Shown: positions 11,479 to 18,950 of the stretch, piece after piece
How positions within the stretch are numbered: the first letter of the stretch is position 1
Layout of the letters: each line of letters opens with the position of its first letter
NCBI GenBank assembly: GCA_949710005.1
Contig: OX453275.1
Coordinates: 25,768,718-25,832,717, forward strand
Source of the DNA: Ricordea florida
Lineage: Eukaryota; Cnidaria; Anthozoa; Corallimorpharia; Ricordeidae
Direction of reading: 5' to 3'
DNA length: 64,000 bases
Program-made: the position numbers and the translations under genes
The notes under the pieces: model-generated
Databases searched by the model: none
Told to the model about the DNA's origin: nothing
Seen by the model: the letters and a program-made list of their open reading frames with translations, nothing else

Positions 11479-11808
11479 AGAGAGGGAGAAAAGTACGGTT
11501 TTGGGACACAGGAATTTTAACAAGGATTTTTAGCTTATAATTTTATCTTAACCTAAAAATAGATCAGAGATTTATGCAGAGTTTATTGGGTAAGTTTTTG
11601 CGAGATTGCTAATGCTAGCACACACTAGTAGAATACTAATAAGCAATAAAAGAAAATTCCTGTGTCTTAGAAATTTAACAAAACTTAATCAGAGATTTAT
11701 ATGTCTTAAAAATCTAACCAAAAATTATACAAGGTTATTCTTGTGTCCCAGAAATAAAAATTGATTTAAAGGCGTGGGATATTTAACAAAGTTTAAATGG
11801 ATCAATTA
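11479..11808 (+). repeat. Left terminal inverted repeat of the Polinton
   Basis: Bases 11479-11665 appear identical to the inverse of 26691-26877 (187 bp). A divergent stretch of about 70 bp follows, and then the inner 70 bp match again through the promoter octamer and into the coding start (ATGGATCAATTA) of the 130-aa gene. A 17-bp word, GGGACACAGGAATTTTA, occurs at 11503-11519, with inverted variants at about 11654-11667 and 11735-11750. Confidence 0.9.
11764..11796 (+). promoter_or_regulatory. Promoter of the 130-aa gene, duplicated in the right TIR
   Basis: ATTTAAAG at 11764-11771 is followed by GCGTGGGATATTTAACAAA and the ATG at 11797. The inverse at 26570-26602 precedes the polymerase ATG with the same octamer and nearly the same spacer. 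The two outermost genes are thus driven by copies of one promoter carried in the terminal repeats. Confidence 0.65.
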
Positions 11809-12189
11809 AGAGATTTATATACTTATGAACTAAAAATAATAGCGAAAGATCTAGAAATCAAAGGAAGAGCAAAAATGAGTAAAAAAGAGATAATTAGCGA
11901 GATTAAAAATTTCAAAGATGAGGAAATTACTCATTTAATTGAAAAAGTTATTTCTATTAGCAGAATTATTTGTGATCATGAAAAAAATAAAAAATTTTGT
12001 AGTGAATGTAATGGACATAATTGTATGCATAATAAATATAAATATCGATGTAAGGAATGTGGGGGATCACAAATATGTGAACATAATAAACAAAAACAAC
12101 AATGTACAGAATGTGGGGGATCACAAATATGCGAACACCATAAACAAAAAACTTATTGTAAAAAATGCCGCAGCCAAGCAGATATTTAG
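11797..12189 (+). CDS. Small SAP-like plus cysteine-repeat protein (130 aa)
   Basis: The start ATG lies inside the left terminal repeat. Residues 1-45 (MDQLRDLYTYELKIIAKDLE, then IKGRAKMSKKEIISEI) look like a SAP/Rho-N helix-loop-helix that could bind nucleic acid. The polymerase at the other end begins with a clearly related segment. Residues 60-130 hold repeats of the pattern C-x2-CGG-SQICEH-x5-C (ICEHNKQKQQCTECGG and close copies), with Cys and His spaced as in small zinc-binding modules. I infer a DNA-binding or regulatory protein, perhaps recognising the element's own termini. Similar CEH...C..CGGS repeats are known from large DNA viruses without a firm function. It is convergent with the 211-aa gene, with a hairpin between them at 12222-12251. 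Confidence 0.8.
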   Translation: MDQLRDLYTYELKIIAKDLEIKGRAKMSKKEIISEIKNFKDEEITHLIEKVISISRIICDHEKNKKFCSECNGHNCMHNKYKYRCKECGGSQICEHNKQKQQCTECGGSQICEHHKQKTYCKKCRSQADI

Positions 12190-12221
12190 ATTTTCAAGAA
12201 TTGAGAGATGGTTATAATTAT

Positions 12222-12251
12222 GTTATATAACCTAATTACTGGTTACATAAC
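12222..12251. terminator. Hairpin between convergent genes, copy 1
   Basis: The arms GTTATATAACC and GGTTACATAAC pair around an 8-nt loop. It begins 33 nt after the stop of the 130-aa gene and 9 nt beyond the stop of the opposing 211-aa gene. A 29/30 identical copy lies at 17246-17275, also between convergent genes. Palindromes at gene 3' ends direct mRNA 3'-end formation in mimiviruses and virophages; the same role here is inference. Confidence 0.7.
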
Positions 12252-12259
12252 AAAAAAAT

Positions 12260-12895
12260 TTATCTAAATCTTAAACTAAAAGTTATTGGCAATCCCCTTA
12301 AATCAAGTTTTTTCCATTCATTGTCTAAGATAGTTAAATCGAAGTGGTTTATGAGACTCTCATATTTTTGAATTGGAATTGACGGATAATCCTTTGAGGG
12401 TATGTTTGCTAGTAAATTAGATGGTGCGAGTTTTTCAAGTTCTCCATATTTAGTGTTATTCATATATGATGACTTATTATCCACTAAACTACACATAAGT
12501 CTCAACGGCCCCCTAATCTGTATATTTATGGGGTATAATTTACCAGGATTTATAACTTCAGGTACCCCTAAAGCAATCGACAATCCTCTGGTAAGTTTAA
12601 TTTTGAAGTTCTTATTTGAATAAAGATAGTCAACAGTATCACTCTCAATTATTATTATCTTTTCCACGTTGGGATCATTAAGAAAGATTGATTGAATATT
12701 ACGAAGAAAATATGTACCAGGTTCAATTATTATGAAGGCTTGATTCTTATCATTGAATATTGTCTGTCGGTCCTTGAAATTAATCAATCTTTTGGTTTGT
12801 ATATTACAATCCAGGAGCTGTATCTCCCGAAGATTTTTCAGCGGCGGATCTAAATAAATTCTAGTTTCTGAATCGCACATTGTAATACTGAACAT
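12260..12895 (-). CDS. Candidate minor capsid (penton-like) protein, 211 aa
   Basis: I do not recognise this with certainty. The N-terminal pattern (LREIQLLDCNIQTKRLINF followed by IIIEPGTYFLRNIQSIFL) is that of a beta-rich protein with the 'EPGTY..R.I' turn seen in minor capsid or penton-like proteins of Polinton-class elements. The C-terminus (FDLTILDNEWKKLDLRGLPI, then TFSLRFR) ends in a strand, as is common in jelly rolls. Length fits a single jelly roll. No signal peptide or membrane span. The promoter octamer is at 12922-12929, 24 nt before the ATG. It is last in the minus-strand block after the 533-aa gene. A vertex or attachment protein is the best guess. Confidence 0.6.
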   Translation of the reverse strand: MFSITMCDSETRIYLDPPLKNLREIQLLDCNIQTKRLINFKDRQTIFNDKNQAFIIIEPGTYFLRNIQSIFLNDPNVEKIIIIESDTVDYLYSNKNFKIKLTRGLSIALGVPEVINPGKLYPINIQIRGPLRLMCSLVDNKSSYMNNTKYGELEKLAPSNLLANIPSKDYPSIPIQKYESLINHFDLTILDNEWKKLDLRGLPITFSLRFR

Positions 12896-12955
12896 TTTTG
12901 TTTTGATTACATTAAACTCATCTTTAAATTGATCATGGCTTGAATAATCAAAACA

Positions 12956-14557
12956 TTAACGAAATAGGAACCAAGATAATAACCCTCCGGCAAATATTAA
13001 AACAATAAGATTATTTTGATGAGAAGATGTTTCTATATCATCTGTTTTGTCTGATTTATCGTTATTGCTTAATTTAGGTTTCTTTGGTTGAGGATTGGTA
13101 TTTAATAAAATCTTTGATGTTCCTAAACTATTAGGTATTCCAACAGTTTTTGTTTCGACATTTATTGAATTATTTACCCCAAAGGTCATATCTTCTGTTA
13201 CCTTTTTCAAATCATTATTGTACCCAATAATGGTTTCTGTATTTATTATTAAATTGCTTGGCATTAACCAAACACCAGGGGCCACGGCCAAATCCAGGCG
13301 AGATTTTGATTCTTGCACAGCTGTTTGATATCTTTGAATTGATTTGGATATGTCATTTTCAATCACAGAACTTTCAAATAAAGATATAAAGTTTTCTTGG
13401 GTTTCAAAACCACCACCCCCTTTACTAACAATTGAAGTTCTTGTATTAACTTGGGAGCCTAAAACACAATAAACAAAAGCTTCAATCGATCTATTTATTC
13501 TTCCCAATCCCGCCTTTGTTAATCCATAACCAGATTCTGGTATAAACCATGAATATTGAAAATCAACGAAATGATCATTTCGTAGCATGGATATTAAATT
13601 TCCATCAATTTTCTTTCCCCCATCATCAGAAAATCTATTTGCTCTGCTTGGCCAAATATTAGCATCAGGATCGTAATTTCTTATAATCCTAACATTTTGG
13701 TTTTTACCACCTTTCGCTTGCGCATCAAAGCTGCCAGGAATGTTTTCGCGGTCTACGTATCCTTTTCCATAATCAATGAATACATCTCCAACACCATGAT
13801 TTGCACCCCCTTTCCATCTAAAATCAGCTAAAGGTTTATTCCATCCTTTAAAATCTTGATTATTGCTTAACCCAAATTCTGCGCATAATCTATTATAAAC
13901 ATTTTTGTTGTATGGATTATTTTTTGAAGAAAAAGTTTGTTCTCCGGGTAATGGTACATTTAATTCATATATTATTCTTCTTATTGTAAAGTATACGTGA
14001 AAAATAAAAAAACTTCTAATAACCCTTGGATAATTTAAAATTTCAATTAAACTAACACCGCATCCAGATGTGGCGCACCAAACCGCCATGTTTAATTGTT
14101 GTGGCCAGTGATTAATATTTGGTTTACTCAACCAAGCTCTAGCTTCTTTTCCACTAGTAAGTTCTACAGTCTGATTTTTAAATACATTTTTCATTGTCGC
14201 GGTGAAATGATCTTTTTCTGTAACATATATATCTAAATTAGTTAACATTTTTGTTACATCGTTTGCAAATTGATCGAATCTAACCCCGGGTATTGGATAT
14301 GTTTTGTTTGTAAATGATAAACTTTTTGGAAATGAACTATGCTTAACTTTAATTTCTAACCCCAAATCTTCCCATAATAATGTTTTCAAATTATTAGAAA
14401 GATTTGCAGCCCAAGTTTCTCCAGAAGGATCATCATCGGACATAATTGTTGTTCCATTAACTTTCCATTTAATATATCCGCCAAATGGGTCATTCACAAA
14501 TGTAAATTTATTTAGGTTCGCGTTTGGATATCGAGTTCTGAAATCATCAAATAACAT
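12956..14557 (-). CDS. Conserved 533-residue protein with C-terminal membrane anchor, probable virion component
   Basis: I choose the ATG at 14557 over the longer TTG-initiated frame from 14620. The octamer ATCTAAAG (14587-14594) lies 29 nt upstream, and the decayed relative at 56 kb also starts at this point. Near the N-terminus is FTFVNDPFGGYIKWK. The middle holds a signature, WPQQLNMAVWCATSGCGVSL, that is almost unchanged in the relic. The C-terminus is a Ser/Asp/Lys-rich spacer, a single span (VLIFAGGLLSWFLF) and a final Arg. The short tail suggests a tail-anchored protein with its bulk on one face of a membrane. No enzyme motif is recognised. Conservation in both copies argues for an essential structural or entry-related role, which is inference. 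Confidence 0.85.
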   Translation of the reverse strand: MLFDDFRTRYPNANLNKFTFVNDPFGGYIKWKVNGTTIMSDDDPSGETWAANLSNNLKTLLWEDLGLEIKVKHSSFPKSLSFTNKTYPIPGVRFDQFANDVTKMLTNLDIYVTEKDHFTATMKNVFKNQTVELTSGKEARAWLSKPNINHWPQQLNMAVWCATSGCGVSLIEILNYPRVIRSFFIFHVYFTIRRIIYELNVPLPGEQTFSSKNNPYNKNVYNRLCAEFGLSNNQDFKGWNKPLADFRWKGGANHGVGDVFIDYGKGYVDRENIPGSFDAQAKGGKNQNVRIIRNYDPDANIWPSRANRFSDDGGKKIDGNLISMLRNDHFVDFQYSWFIPESGYGLTKAGLGRINRSIEAFVYCVLGSQVNTRTSIVSKGGGGFETQENFISLFESSVIENDISKSIQRYQTAVQESKSRLDLAVAPGVWLMPSNLIINTETIIGYNNDLKKVTEDMTFGVNNSINVETKTVGIPNSLGTSKILLNTNPQPKKPKLSNNDKSDKTDDIETSSHQNNLIVLIFAGGLLSWFLFR

Positions 14558-14672
14558 CTTATTCTTTGTGTTACAAATAATGTGATCTTTAGATCTTTTA
14601 AGAATAAGATGTAAATTCAATTAATGCCCGCAAAACAATTGCAACCAACTTCTGTTCTCTCATATACCAGTT

Positions 14673-15281
14673 TTAATGTCCTTTCCCTCCGGCAAGTTCT
14701 TTTAATAGATCTTCGCGGACTTCCCGCCTTATCACACCCATGTCCAAGTTTTTTTCTGTATCTTTTCTAAATTTTTGACGAACTTCTAGTTTTAGTTTTT
14801 GGAACTTTTCCAACTCTGCCAAAATTATGGAAAATTCTTGATCGGATATAACATTATCTTTCAGAGCTTTTGAAACCAAATCGTTAATTGTGTTTAATTT
14901 TGATTTTGCAATTGCGGCGGTTTGTTCGTGTTTACTAACTTTACCAGAAAGTCTTTTTGATGCATAACCGAATCCAACCGATAATCCACCAAAAACCCCA
15001 CCAACAACACCCAAAGGTACACCGACAATAGCACCAAAACCAGTAAGAGAAGTTCCGAGACCGCTTGCAGATAGAATAACTGAAATCACCCCGCCACACA
15101 CACTTATTTTTGTGCATATTCCTCTCGCCCTATTATATTTTTTCCTTACTTCTTCGTAATGTTTAATTTCTTTCTCTAGATTTTGTAATACCTCGCTTGA
15201 TTTTTGCAGTCTGAAATTAACCGGATCAGCATTATTAAGGTCGGTCGGTAATTGAGGATAAATTTTATTGTAGTCATCCAT
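14673..15281 (-). CDS. Coiled-coil protein with glycine-rich hydrophobic segment (202 aa)
   Basis: Helical N-terminus (LQNLEKEIKHYEEVRKKYNR), then a glycine-rich hydrophobic stretch at about residues 58-108 with two possible spans (VCGGVISVILSASGLGTSL and FGAIVGVPLGVVGGVFGGLS), then more helix with a basic end. This layout (helix - GxxxG-like membrane region - helix) suggests insertion into or remodelling of a membrane. Comparable uncharacterised proteins occur in cnidarian Polinton clusters. The octamer at 15309-15316 is 27 nt upstream. The next gene upstream is the 330-aa membrane protein. A membrane-lytic, entry or inner-membrane protein is possible, but no family function can be named. 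Confidence 0.8.
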   Translation of the reverse strand: MDDYNKIYPQLPTDLNNADPVNFRLQKSSEVLQNLEKEIKHYEEVRKKYNRARGICTKISVCGGVISVILSASGLGTSLTGFGAIVGVPLGVVGGVFGGLSVGFGYASKRLSGKVSKHEQTAAIAKSKLNTINDLVSKALKDNVISDQEFSIILAELEKFQKLKLEVRQKFRKDTEKNLDMGVIRREVREDLLKELAGGKGH

Positions 15282-15319
15282 ATTGTATTTTACTGATCAC
15301 CGTGATATCTTTAAATTTG

Positions 15320-16312
15320 TTACTTTCTCTTCTTTTTTATACTTTCCACAAAATATAGAACTACAGCCATTATCAATAACCAAGCATTTTCACCTAAAAA
15401 TCCAATGACCTGCCCCGCCGTTTTGAATAGAAAGCTAACTATTGCGCCAACCATTCCGGGTAATATTTCACCGAGTTTCTTACCTAAAGTTTTTAATCCC
15501 TTTCCAACTCCCCTTCCCAAAGCAGATAAACCCTTTGAAAGATTAGAAACTATAACTCCAATTACTAAACCAGCTGCGCTTAAAATTGCAAAAGCAGTAA
15601 ATCCATACTTTTTGAATATAGCTTTCACGCGTTCTCGAAAAGACATTGTTTCTTGGATCCTTTCTCTTTCAGCAACATCGTTTGCTATATCTTCATCGTT
15701 TTCTATAACTTCCGCATTTAAGTTTTCAATCTCCACCTCTTCTTCTGTTGTTTTATTGGGTTTATTATCAAGGACTTTTTTTCTTTCTAGTCTCTCATTT
15801 TGTTTTTCTTTTTTATTCGCAATTTCTAAATTGATTCGCTCAACTATTTCTCCTCTAGTTGGACCCAAGGCATCTTTTAATTTTCCAGGTTTTAGTTTTT
15901 CCATTAATTTTCCCGTTTTTTTATCATATCTTCTAAAATCATCTTCATTAGACTTATAAACATATGTTGCGCCAGATGGGCCTTTAACTGCTGGCAATTT
16001 TATACCATCACTAATACTTTGGAAAAATGAAACAAATCGTTTTACTTTTGATTCTGGTCGTACTATTTTTATTTCATATTCTGCTCCTTCGAATTCTTTT
16101 TGTTTATTTCCTAATAAGGAGGTTTTTTCATTTGGTGAATTTTCTTGCTCTTCATCTTCACCATCATAAGCGGGATTTGTAAAATAATTAGTAGATGTGG
16201 ATGCTTTTGGGTTTTTATAATTTTCTTCATCCCAATCATAATCATCTTCATCATCTTCATCCTCATCATCATTATCTCTTGATAAATCTTTTAGCGCTAT
16301 TTCTTCTGCCAT
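15320..16312 (-). CDS. Acidic-tailed multi-span membrane protein (330 aa)
   Basis: The first 90 residues are very acidic and disordered (runs of D and E, then a TSLLGNK motif). The middle, residues 140-225, is charged coiled coil. The C-terminal 100 residues are hydrophobic, with spans around GFTAFAILSAAGLVIGVIVS, an LPGMVGAIVSFLFKTAGQVI block and NAWLLIMAVVLYFVE, and a KKKRK end. Lys-rich amphipathic pieces (GKGLKTLGKKLGEILPG) separate the spans. The C-terminal block recurs in cnidarian Polinton proteins of unknown function. The octamer ATCTAAAG (complement of 16337-16344) is 24 nt upstream. It is divergent from the 270-aa gene, sharing a 100-bp intergenic region. A virion membrane protein is a reasonable guess. 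Confidence 0.8.
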   Translation of the reverse strand: MAEEIALKDLSRDNDDEDEDDEDDYDWDEENYKNPKASTSTNYFTNPAYDGEDEEQENSPNEKTSLLGNKQKEFEGAEYEIKIVRPESKVKRFVSFFQSISDGIKLPAVKGPSGATYVYKSNEDDFRRYDKKTGKLMEKLKPGKLKDALGPTRGEIVERINLEIANKKEKQNERLERKKVLDNKPNKTTEEEVEIENLNAEVIENDEDIANDVAERERIQETMSFRERVKAIFKKYGFTAFAILSAAGLVIGVIVSNLSKGLSALGRGVGKGLKTLGKKLGEILPGMVGAIVSFLFKTAGQVIGFLGENAWLLIMAVVLYFVESIKKKRK

Positions 16313-16412
16313 GATTTTTACTCATTAGTAAGAAATCTTTAGATTGCCTAGATTTTAAAAATAATAGTAAAATTGATTTAAAAGATAAAAGGAATATATA
16401 AAAAGAAATAAA

Positions 16413-17225
16413 ATGATGAACGAAACTACACAATTAATAGATATTAATACTTATAAACCTAAAGAAAGCATGATCTTTTCCAAACCAATTATTGGTGAAA
16501 TTCCTGGAAGTAAACCAAAGGTTGAATTTAAGAGAATTAAAATTTTTACAAAAAATGAGGATGGAACAGAAGGAGAACTTGTTATTCCAACCGGTAATTT
16601 ATATTCTTTTGGTGTTTCTACAAATACAAGCCAAGAAACAGGTGCAATTACAGGATATGTGTTTCCATTATGTTTATGGAGCGGAAGCAGACCAACACCC
16701 GAAGAAGAAAAATGGATTGATTTATTCGATGATATAGTTGACAATTGTATTGTTCATTTGCTTATTAATAGAGACAAAATTGGTAAATTTGAGTTGGAAA
16801 GAAATGAGCTTGAAAAACAAAAAGGAGGTTTAAATCCTCTATATTGGAAGATGGAAAAATCTTCAATGAATATAGTTCCAGATAGAGGCCCCACCTTGTA
16901 TGCAAAATTAATTTGGAATAAAAAAAGTGACCAAATTTTAACCAAGTTTTATAACTCTAAAAATGATAAGTTAATTGATCCATTAAAATTATTAAATAAG
17001 GGTTGCCGAGTCGAAGAAGCCGTCGTAAAAATTGAATCAATATTTATTGGTTCTTGTATTTCGCTTCAAGTAAAACTTTATGAAGCAGTTGTAGAAACAA
17101 ACAAAGAAATGAAAAGATTAACTAAACTTAGAAACTTAACTATTTCAGATAGTAAATCAGCGGCTGAAGAAATGGGAAAATCAGAAGATGAATATGAAGA
17201 TTCTGATTTTGGGAGTTTCATGTAA
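16413..17225 (+). CDS. Candidate single-stranded DNA-binding protein (270 aa)
   Basis: This is a soluble, basic protein with an acidic tail (SEDEYEDSDFGSFM), the kind of acidic, Phe-containing C-terminus that many SSBs use to recruit partners. The core pattern PTLYAKLIW, then LIDPLKLLNKGCRVEEAVVKIES and FIGSCISLQVKLYEA resembles what I recall of an ssDNA-binding/I3-like family in nucleocytoplasmic large DNA viruses. That match is from memory and is not proof. It is one of only three plus-strand genes in the element, set off from the structural genes, which fits a replication role. The octamer ATTTAAAA at 16376-16383 is 29 nt upstream. It ends at a hairpin (17246-17275) facing the 130-aa membrane protein gene. 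Confidence 0.6.
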   Translation: MMNETTQLIDINTYKPKESMIFSKPIIGEIPGSKPKVEFKRIKIFTKNEDGTEGELVIPTGNLYSFGVSTNTSQETGAITGYVFPLCLWSGSRPTPEEEKWIDLFDDIVDNCIVHLLINRDKIGKFELERNELEKQKGGLNPLYWKMEKSSMNIVPDRGPTLYAKLIWNKKSDQILTKFYNSKNDKLIDPLKLLNKGCRVEEAVVKIESIFIGSCISLQVKLYEAVVETNKEMKRLTKLRNLTISDSKSAAEEMGKSEDEYEDSDFGSFM

Positions 17226-17245
17226 ACAATAATAAATATACTTGT

Positions 17246-17275
17246 GTTATATAACCAAATTACTGGTTACATAAC
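17246..17275. terminator. Hairpin between convergent genes, copy 2
   Basis: Same arms as the hairpin at 12222-12251, with a single loop difference (T to A). It lies 20 nt after the stop of the 270-aa gene and 12 nt beyond the stop of the opposing gene. The third convergent junction (integrase/polymerase) overlaps by 43 bp and has no such hairpin. Confidence 0.7.
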
Positions 17276-17287
17276 AAAATAATAATT

Positions 17288-17680
17288 TTATAAAATTTTA
17301 CTGACCGCGTAACCTAAACCTAACATTCCAGCCCCGACATATACCATTTCACCTGTCTTTTGTCTATCGCTTGGTTTGTAATAATCAGAGAATTTTGGCT
17401 TTTGCATTTGGGCGTACAATTCAAAAGCCTGATTTGTTGCCGAAATATTTTTTGATGCTTGATATTTTTCATCTTTTCTTTTCATTTTCCAATCAAGCAT
17501 TTTTTGTCTTTTTTCCTGATATGCTGCGTAATCTCTTTGATATTTTTCTAATGCTTTATCGTGTCGTATTTTTTCCGTATCCTCATTGCGTCCAGATAAA
17601 TATTTTGCAAGAGCATTTCCGCCAACAAATGCCGTTGCATTTAATATAGCTCCACCAATCATCATCGCTATTGCTGCCAT
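17288..17680 (-). CDS. Small membrane protein with central charged helix (130 aa)
   Basis: Hydrophobic N-terminus (IAMMIGGAILNATAFVGGNA), a long charged helix (residues 35-85, DKALEKYQRDYAAYQEKR) and a second hydrophobic segment at the end (MVYVGAGMLGLGYAVSKIL). The ATG at 17680 is one base past the stop of the upstream 72-aa gene. It nevertheless has its own octamer variant, ATTTAGAG (complement of 17706-17713), inside that gene. Of unknown function; similar small proteins recur in cnidarian Polinton-like clusters. Probably a virion or assembly membrane protein. Confidence 0.75.
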   Translation of the reverse strand: MAAIAMMIGGAILNATAFVGGNALAKYLSGRNEDTEKIRHDKALEKYQRDYAAYQEKRQKMLDWKMKRKDEKYQASKNISATNQAFELYAQMQKPKFSDYYKPSDRQKTGEMVYVGAGMLGLGYAVSKIL

Positions 17681-17681
17681 T

Positions 17682-17900
17682 TTATTTTGGTAAAATCTTT
17701 TGATCCTCTAAATATGTTTTAAGATACATGCTTCCGGATAATACAGCTACCCACTTTGCATAATTTGTAATACTTGAAGATGGATCGCTCAAAAATGATT
17801 CTTTCATTACTTTTTTGGCTACATATCCAACTCCAGCCCCTAATCCAATAAGCACCGCCGAATCAGTTACAGTTTTCACAAGTTTGTTTTCAGTTGACAT
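17682..17900 (-). CDS. Small two-span membrane protein (72 aa)
   Basis: Two hydrophobic segments (SAVLIGLGAGVGYVAKKV and YAKWVAVLSGSMYLKTYL) are joined by a DPSSSITN turn, with charged ends. The octamer ATTTAAAA (complement of 17930-17937) is 29 nt upstream. It is adjacent to other small membrane genes, so it is most simply a membrane component of the particle. No family is recognised. Confidence 0.7.
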   Translation of the reverse strand: MSTENKLVKTVTDSAVLIGLGAGVGYVAKKVMKESFLSDPSSSITNYAKWVAVLSGSMYLKTYLEDQKILPK

Positions 17901-17948
17901 AATTTTTTTTTACTGTATCATTAAGAAACTTTTAAATGACTTTTGAGA

Positions 17949-18359
17949 TTATTCCATTCCTAAAGATTTTGGGGCTACAGAAAATGGTTGTGGTAATTGG
18001 GGAACTTGTGATAAATCAGGTATCCTATTAGAATATTCAACCCTAGCTTTTTCCTTATATCTCATAAAAAGATCAAATGCTGTAAACCCTAATCCAATAA
18101 CGGATAAAACAGTAGTAAAAGATAACTCTGGAAGCCATGATTTCGCTTCACTATATGTATTTTCATTTTGCTCCTCTTCCTGTTTCATTTTTTCTTCGCG
18201 TTTCATCTCCCTGGCTAATGCATCTTTTGCTTTTTTATTATATTCTGCTAATTTCTTTCCAGCCGCAACCTTTTTAGGATCTTTCTCCCTCTTTTTAGTA
18301 TCTTTATTTTCGGGTGCAGGATCAGCTGTAATTTGTTCTACTTCAGATTGTTCAGACAT
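17949..18359 (-). CDS. Basic coiled-coil protein with one membrane span (136 aa)
   Basis: Residues 20-70 are very charged and lysine-rich (DPKKVAAGKKLAEYNKKAKD, then repeated EMKREEKMKQEEE). One span follows near residues 80-98 (FTTVLSVIGLGFTAFDLFM), and then a Pro-rich tail (LSQVPQLPQPFSV). It could be a DNA-bridging core protein anchored to a membrane, by analogy with small basic core proteins of adenovirus-like particles; that is speculation. The octamer ATCTAAAA (complement of 18385-18392) is 25 nt upstream. Confidence 0.7.
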   Translation of the reverse strand: MSEQSEVEQITADPAPENKDTKKREKDPKKVAAGKKLAEYNKKAKDALAREMKREEKMKQEEEQNENTYSEAKSWLPELSFTTVLSVIGLGFTAFDLFMRYKEKARVEYSNRIPDLSQVPQLPQPFSVAPKSLGME

Positions 18360-18396
18360 TGTTATTTAGATGCTAAAAATAAGTTTTTAGATCTGT

Positions 18397-18945
18397 TTAA
18401 TACACAGTATCAATGCCTTCAGTAGATTGCTTAGTATTATACTCAGTTGTGCTATCATTAACTGGTTCTTCTCTTAGAAATTGTTGATTTTTGTTGAATT
18501 TAACGTGTTTAGCAATCTGGAATAATCCGCTAGCAAGTGCTGCCAGTCTTCCTGCTTTCAATGCTAAGAGACCCACAATGTTTGATAGTTCACGATTAAC
18601 CAAATCATCATTTTTCAGATCATTGCAAAGAGATTCTATATCATCAACCGGAACTAAATAAGAAATAAGTTTGGAAACTAATTGAAGGGATGAATCTACC
18701 AATCCGCCGTTAATTTTCTTACCCATCACCGCTTGATAACGATTAAAATATTTTTCTACATCTTTTTCCGTTAATTTTTTTACATCGCCCAGACTCATAT
18801 CAACCCCTAAATATTCCTTTGTGGTTCCAAGAGCTGCCAGAATCGCAAGAGATTCTTGTTTTATTTCAAGATCCTCATTATCATTTTCCTTAGTTTTTTC
18901 TGTTCCTCCCTGTGGTTGGACAATGTAATCTTCAATATTAGCCAT
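18397..18945 (-). CDS. Conserved helical protein following the packaging ATPase (182 aa)
   Basis: The frame opens at 18981, but I choose the ATG at 18945. It lies 6 nt beyond the ATPase stop, and an octamer variant ATTTAGAG (complement of 18969-18976) lies 23 nt before it, inside the ATPase gene. The protein is mostly helical, with a polar N-terminus, a DVEKYFNRYQAVMGKK segment and a helical block (NRELSNIVGLLALKAGRLAALA). No motif assigns a function. A position between ATPase and membrane proteins suggests a structural or assembly role. Confidence 0.7.
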   Translation of the reverse strand: MANIEDYIVQPQGGTEKTKENDNEDLEIKQESLAILAALGTTKEYLGVDMSLGDVKKLTEKDVEKYFNRYQAVMGKKINGGLVDSSLQLVSKLISYLVPVDDIESLCNDLKNDDLVNRELSNIVGLLALKAGRLAALASGLFQIAKHVKFNKNQQFLREEPVNDSTTEYNTKQSTEGIDTVY

Positions 18946-18950
18946 CTTTG

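Noticed and set aside
12956..14620. Start of the 533-aa gene at 14620
   Set aside because: The codon there is TTG. The ATG at 14557 has a promoter octamer at the usual distance, and the relic begins at the equivalent residue.
15405..15959. Plus-strand 184-codon open frame in the Polinton
   Set aside because: It is the antisense of the 330-aa gene, with no octamer and low-complexity composition.
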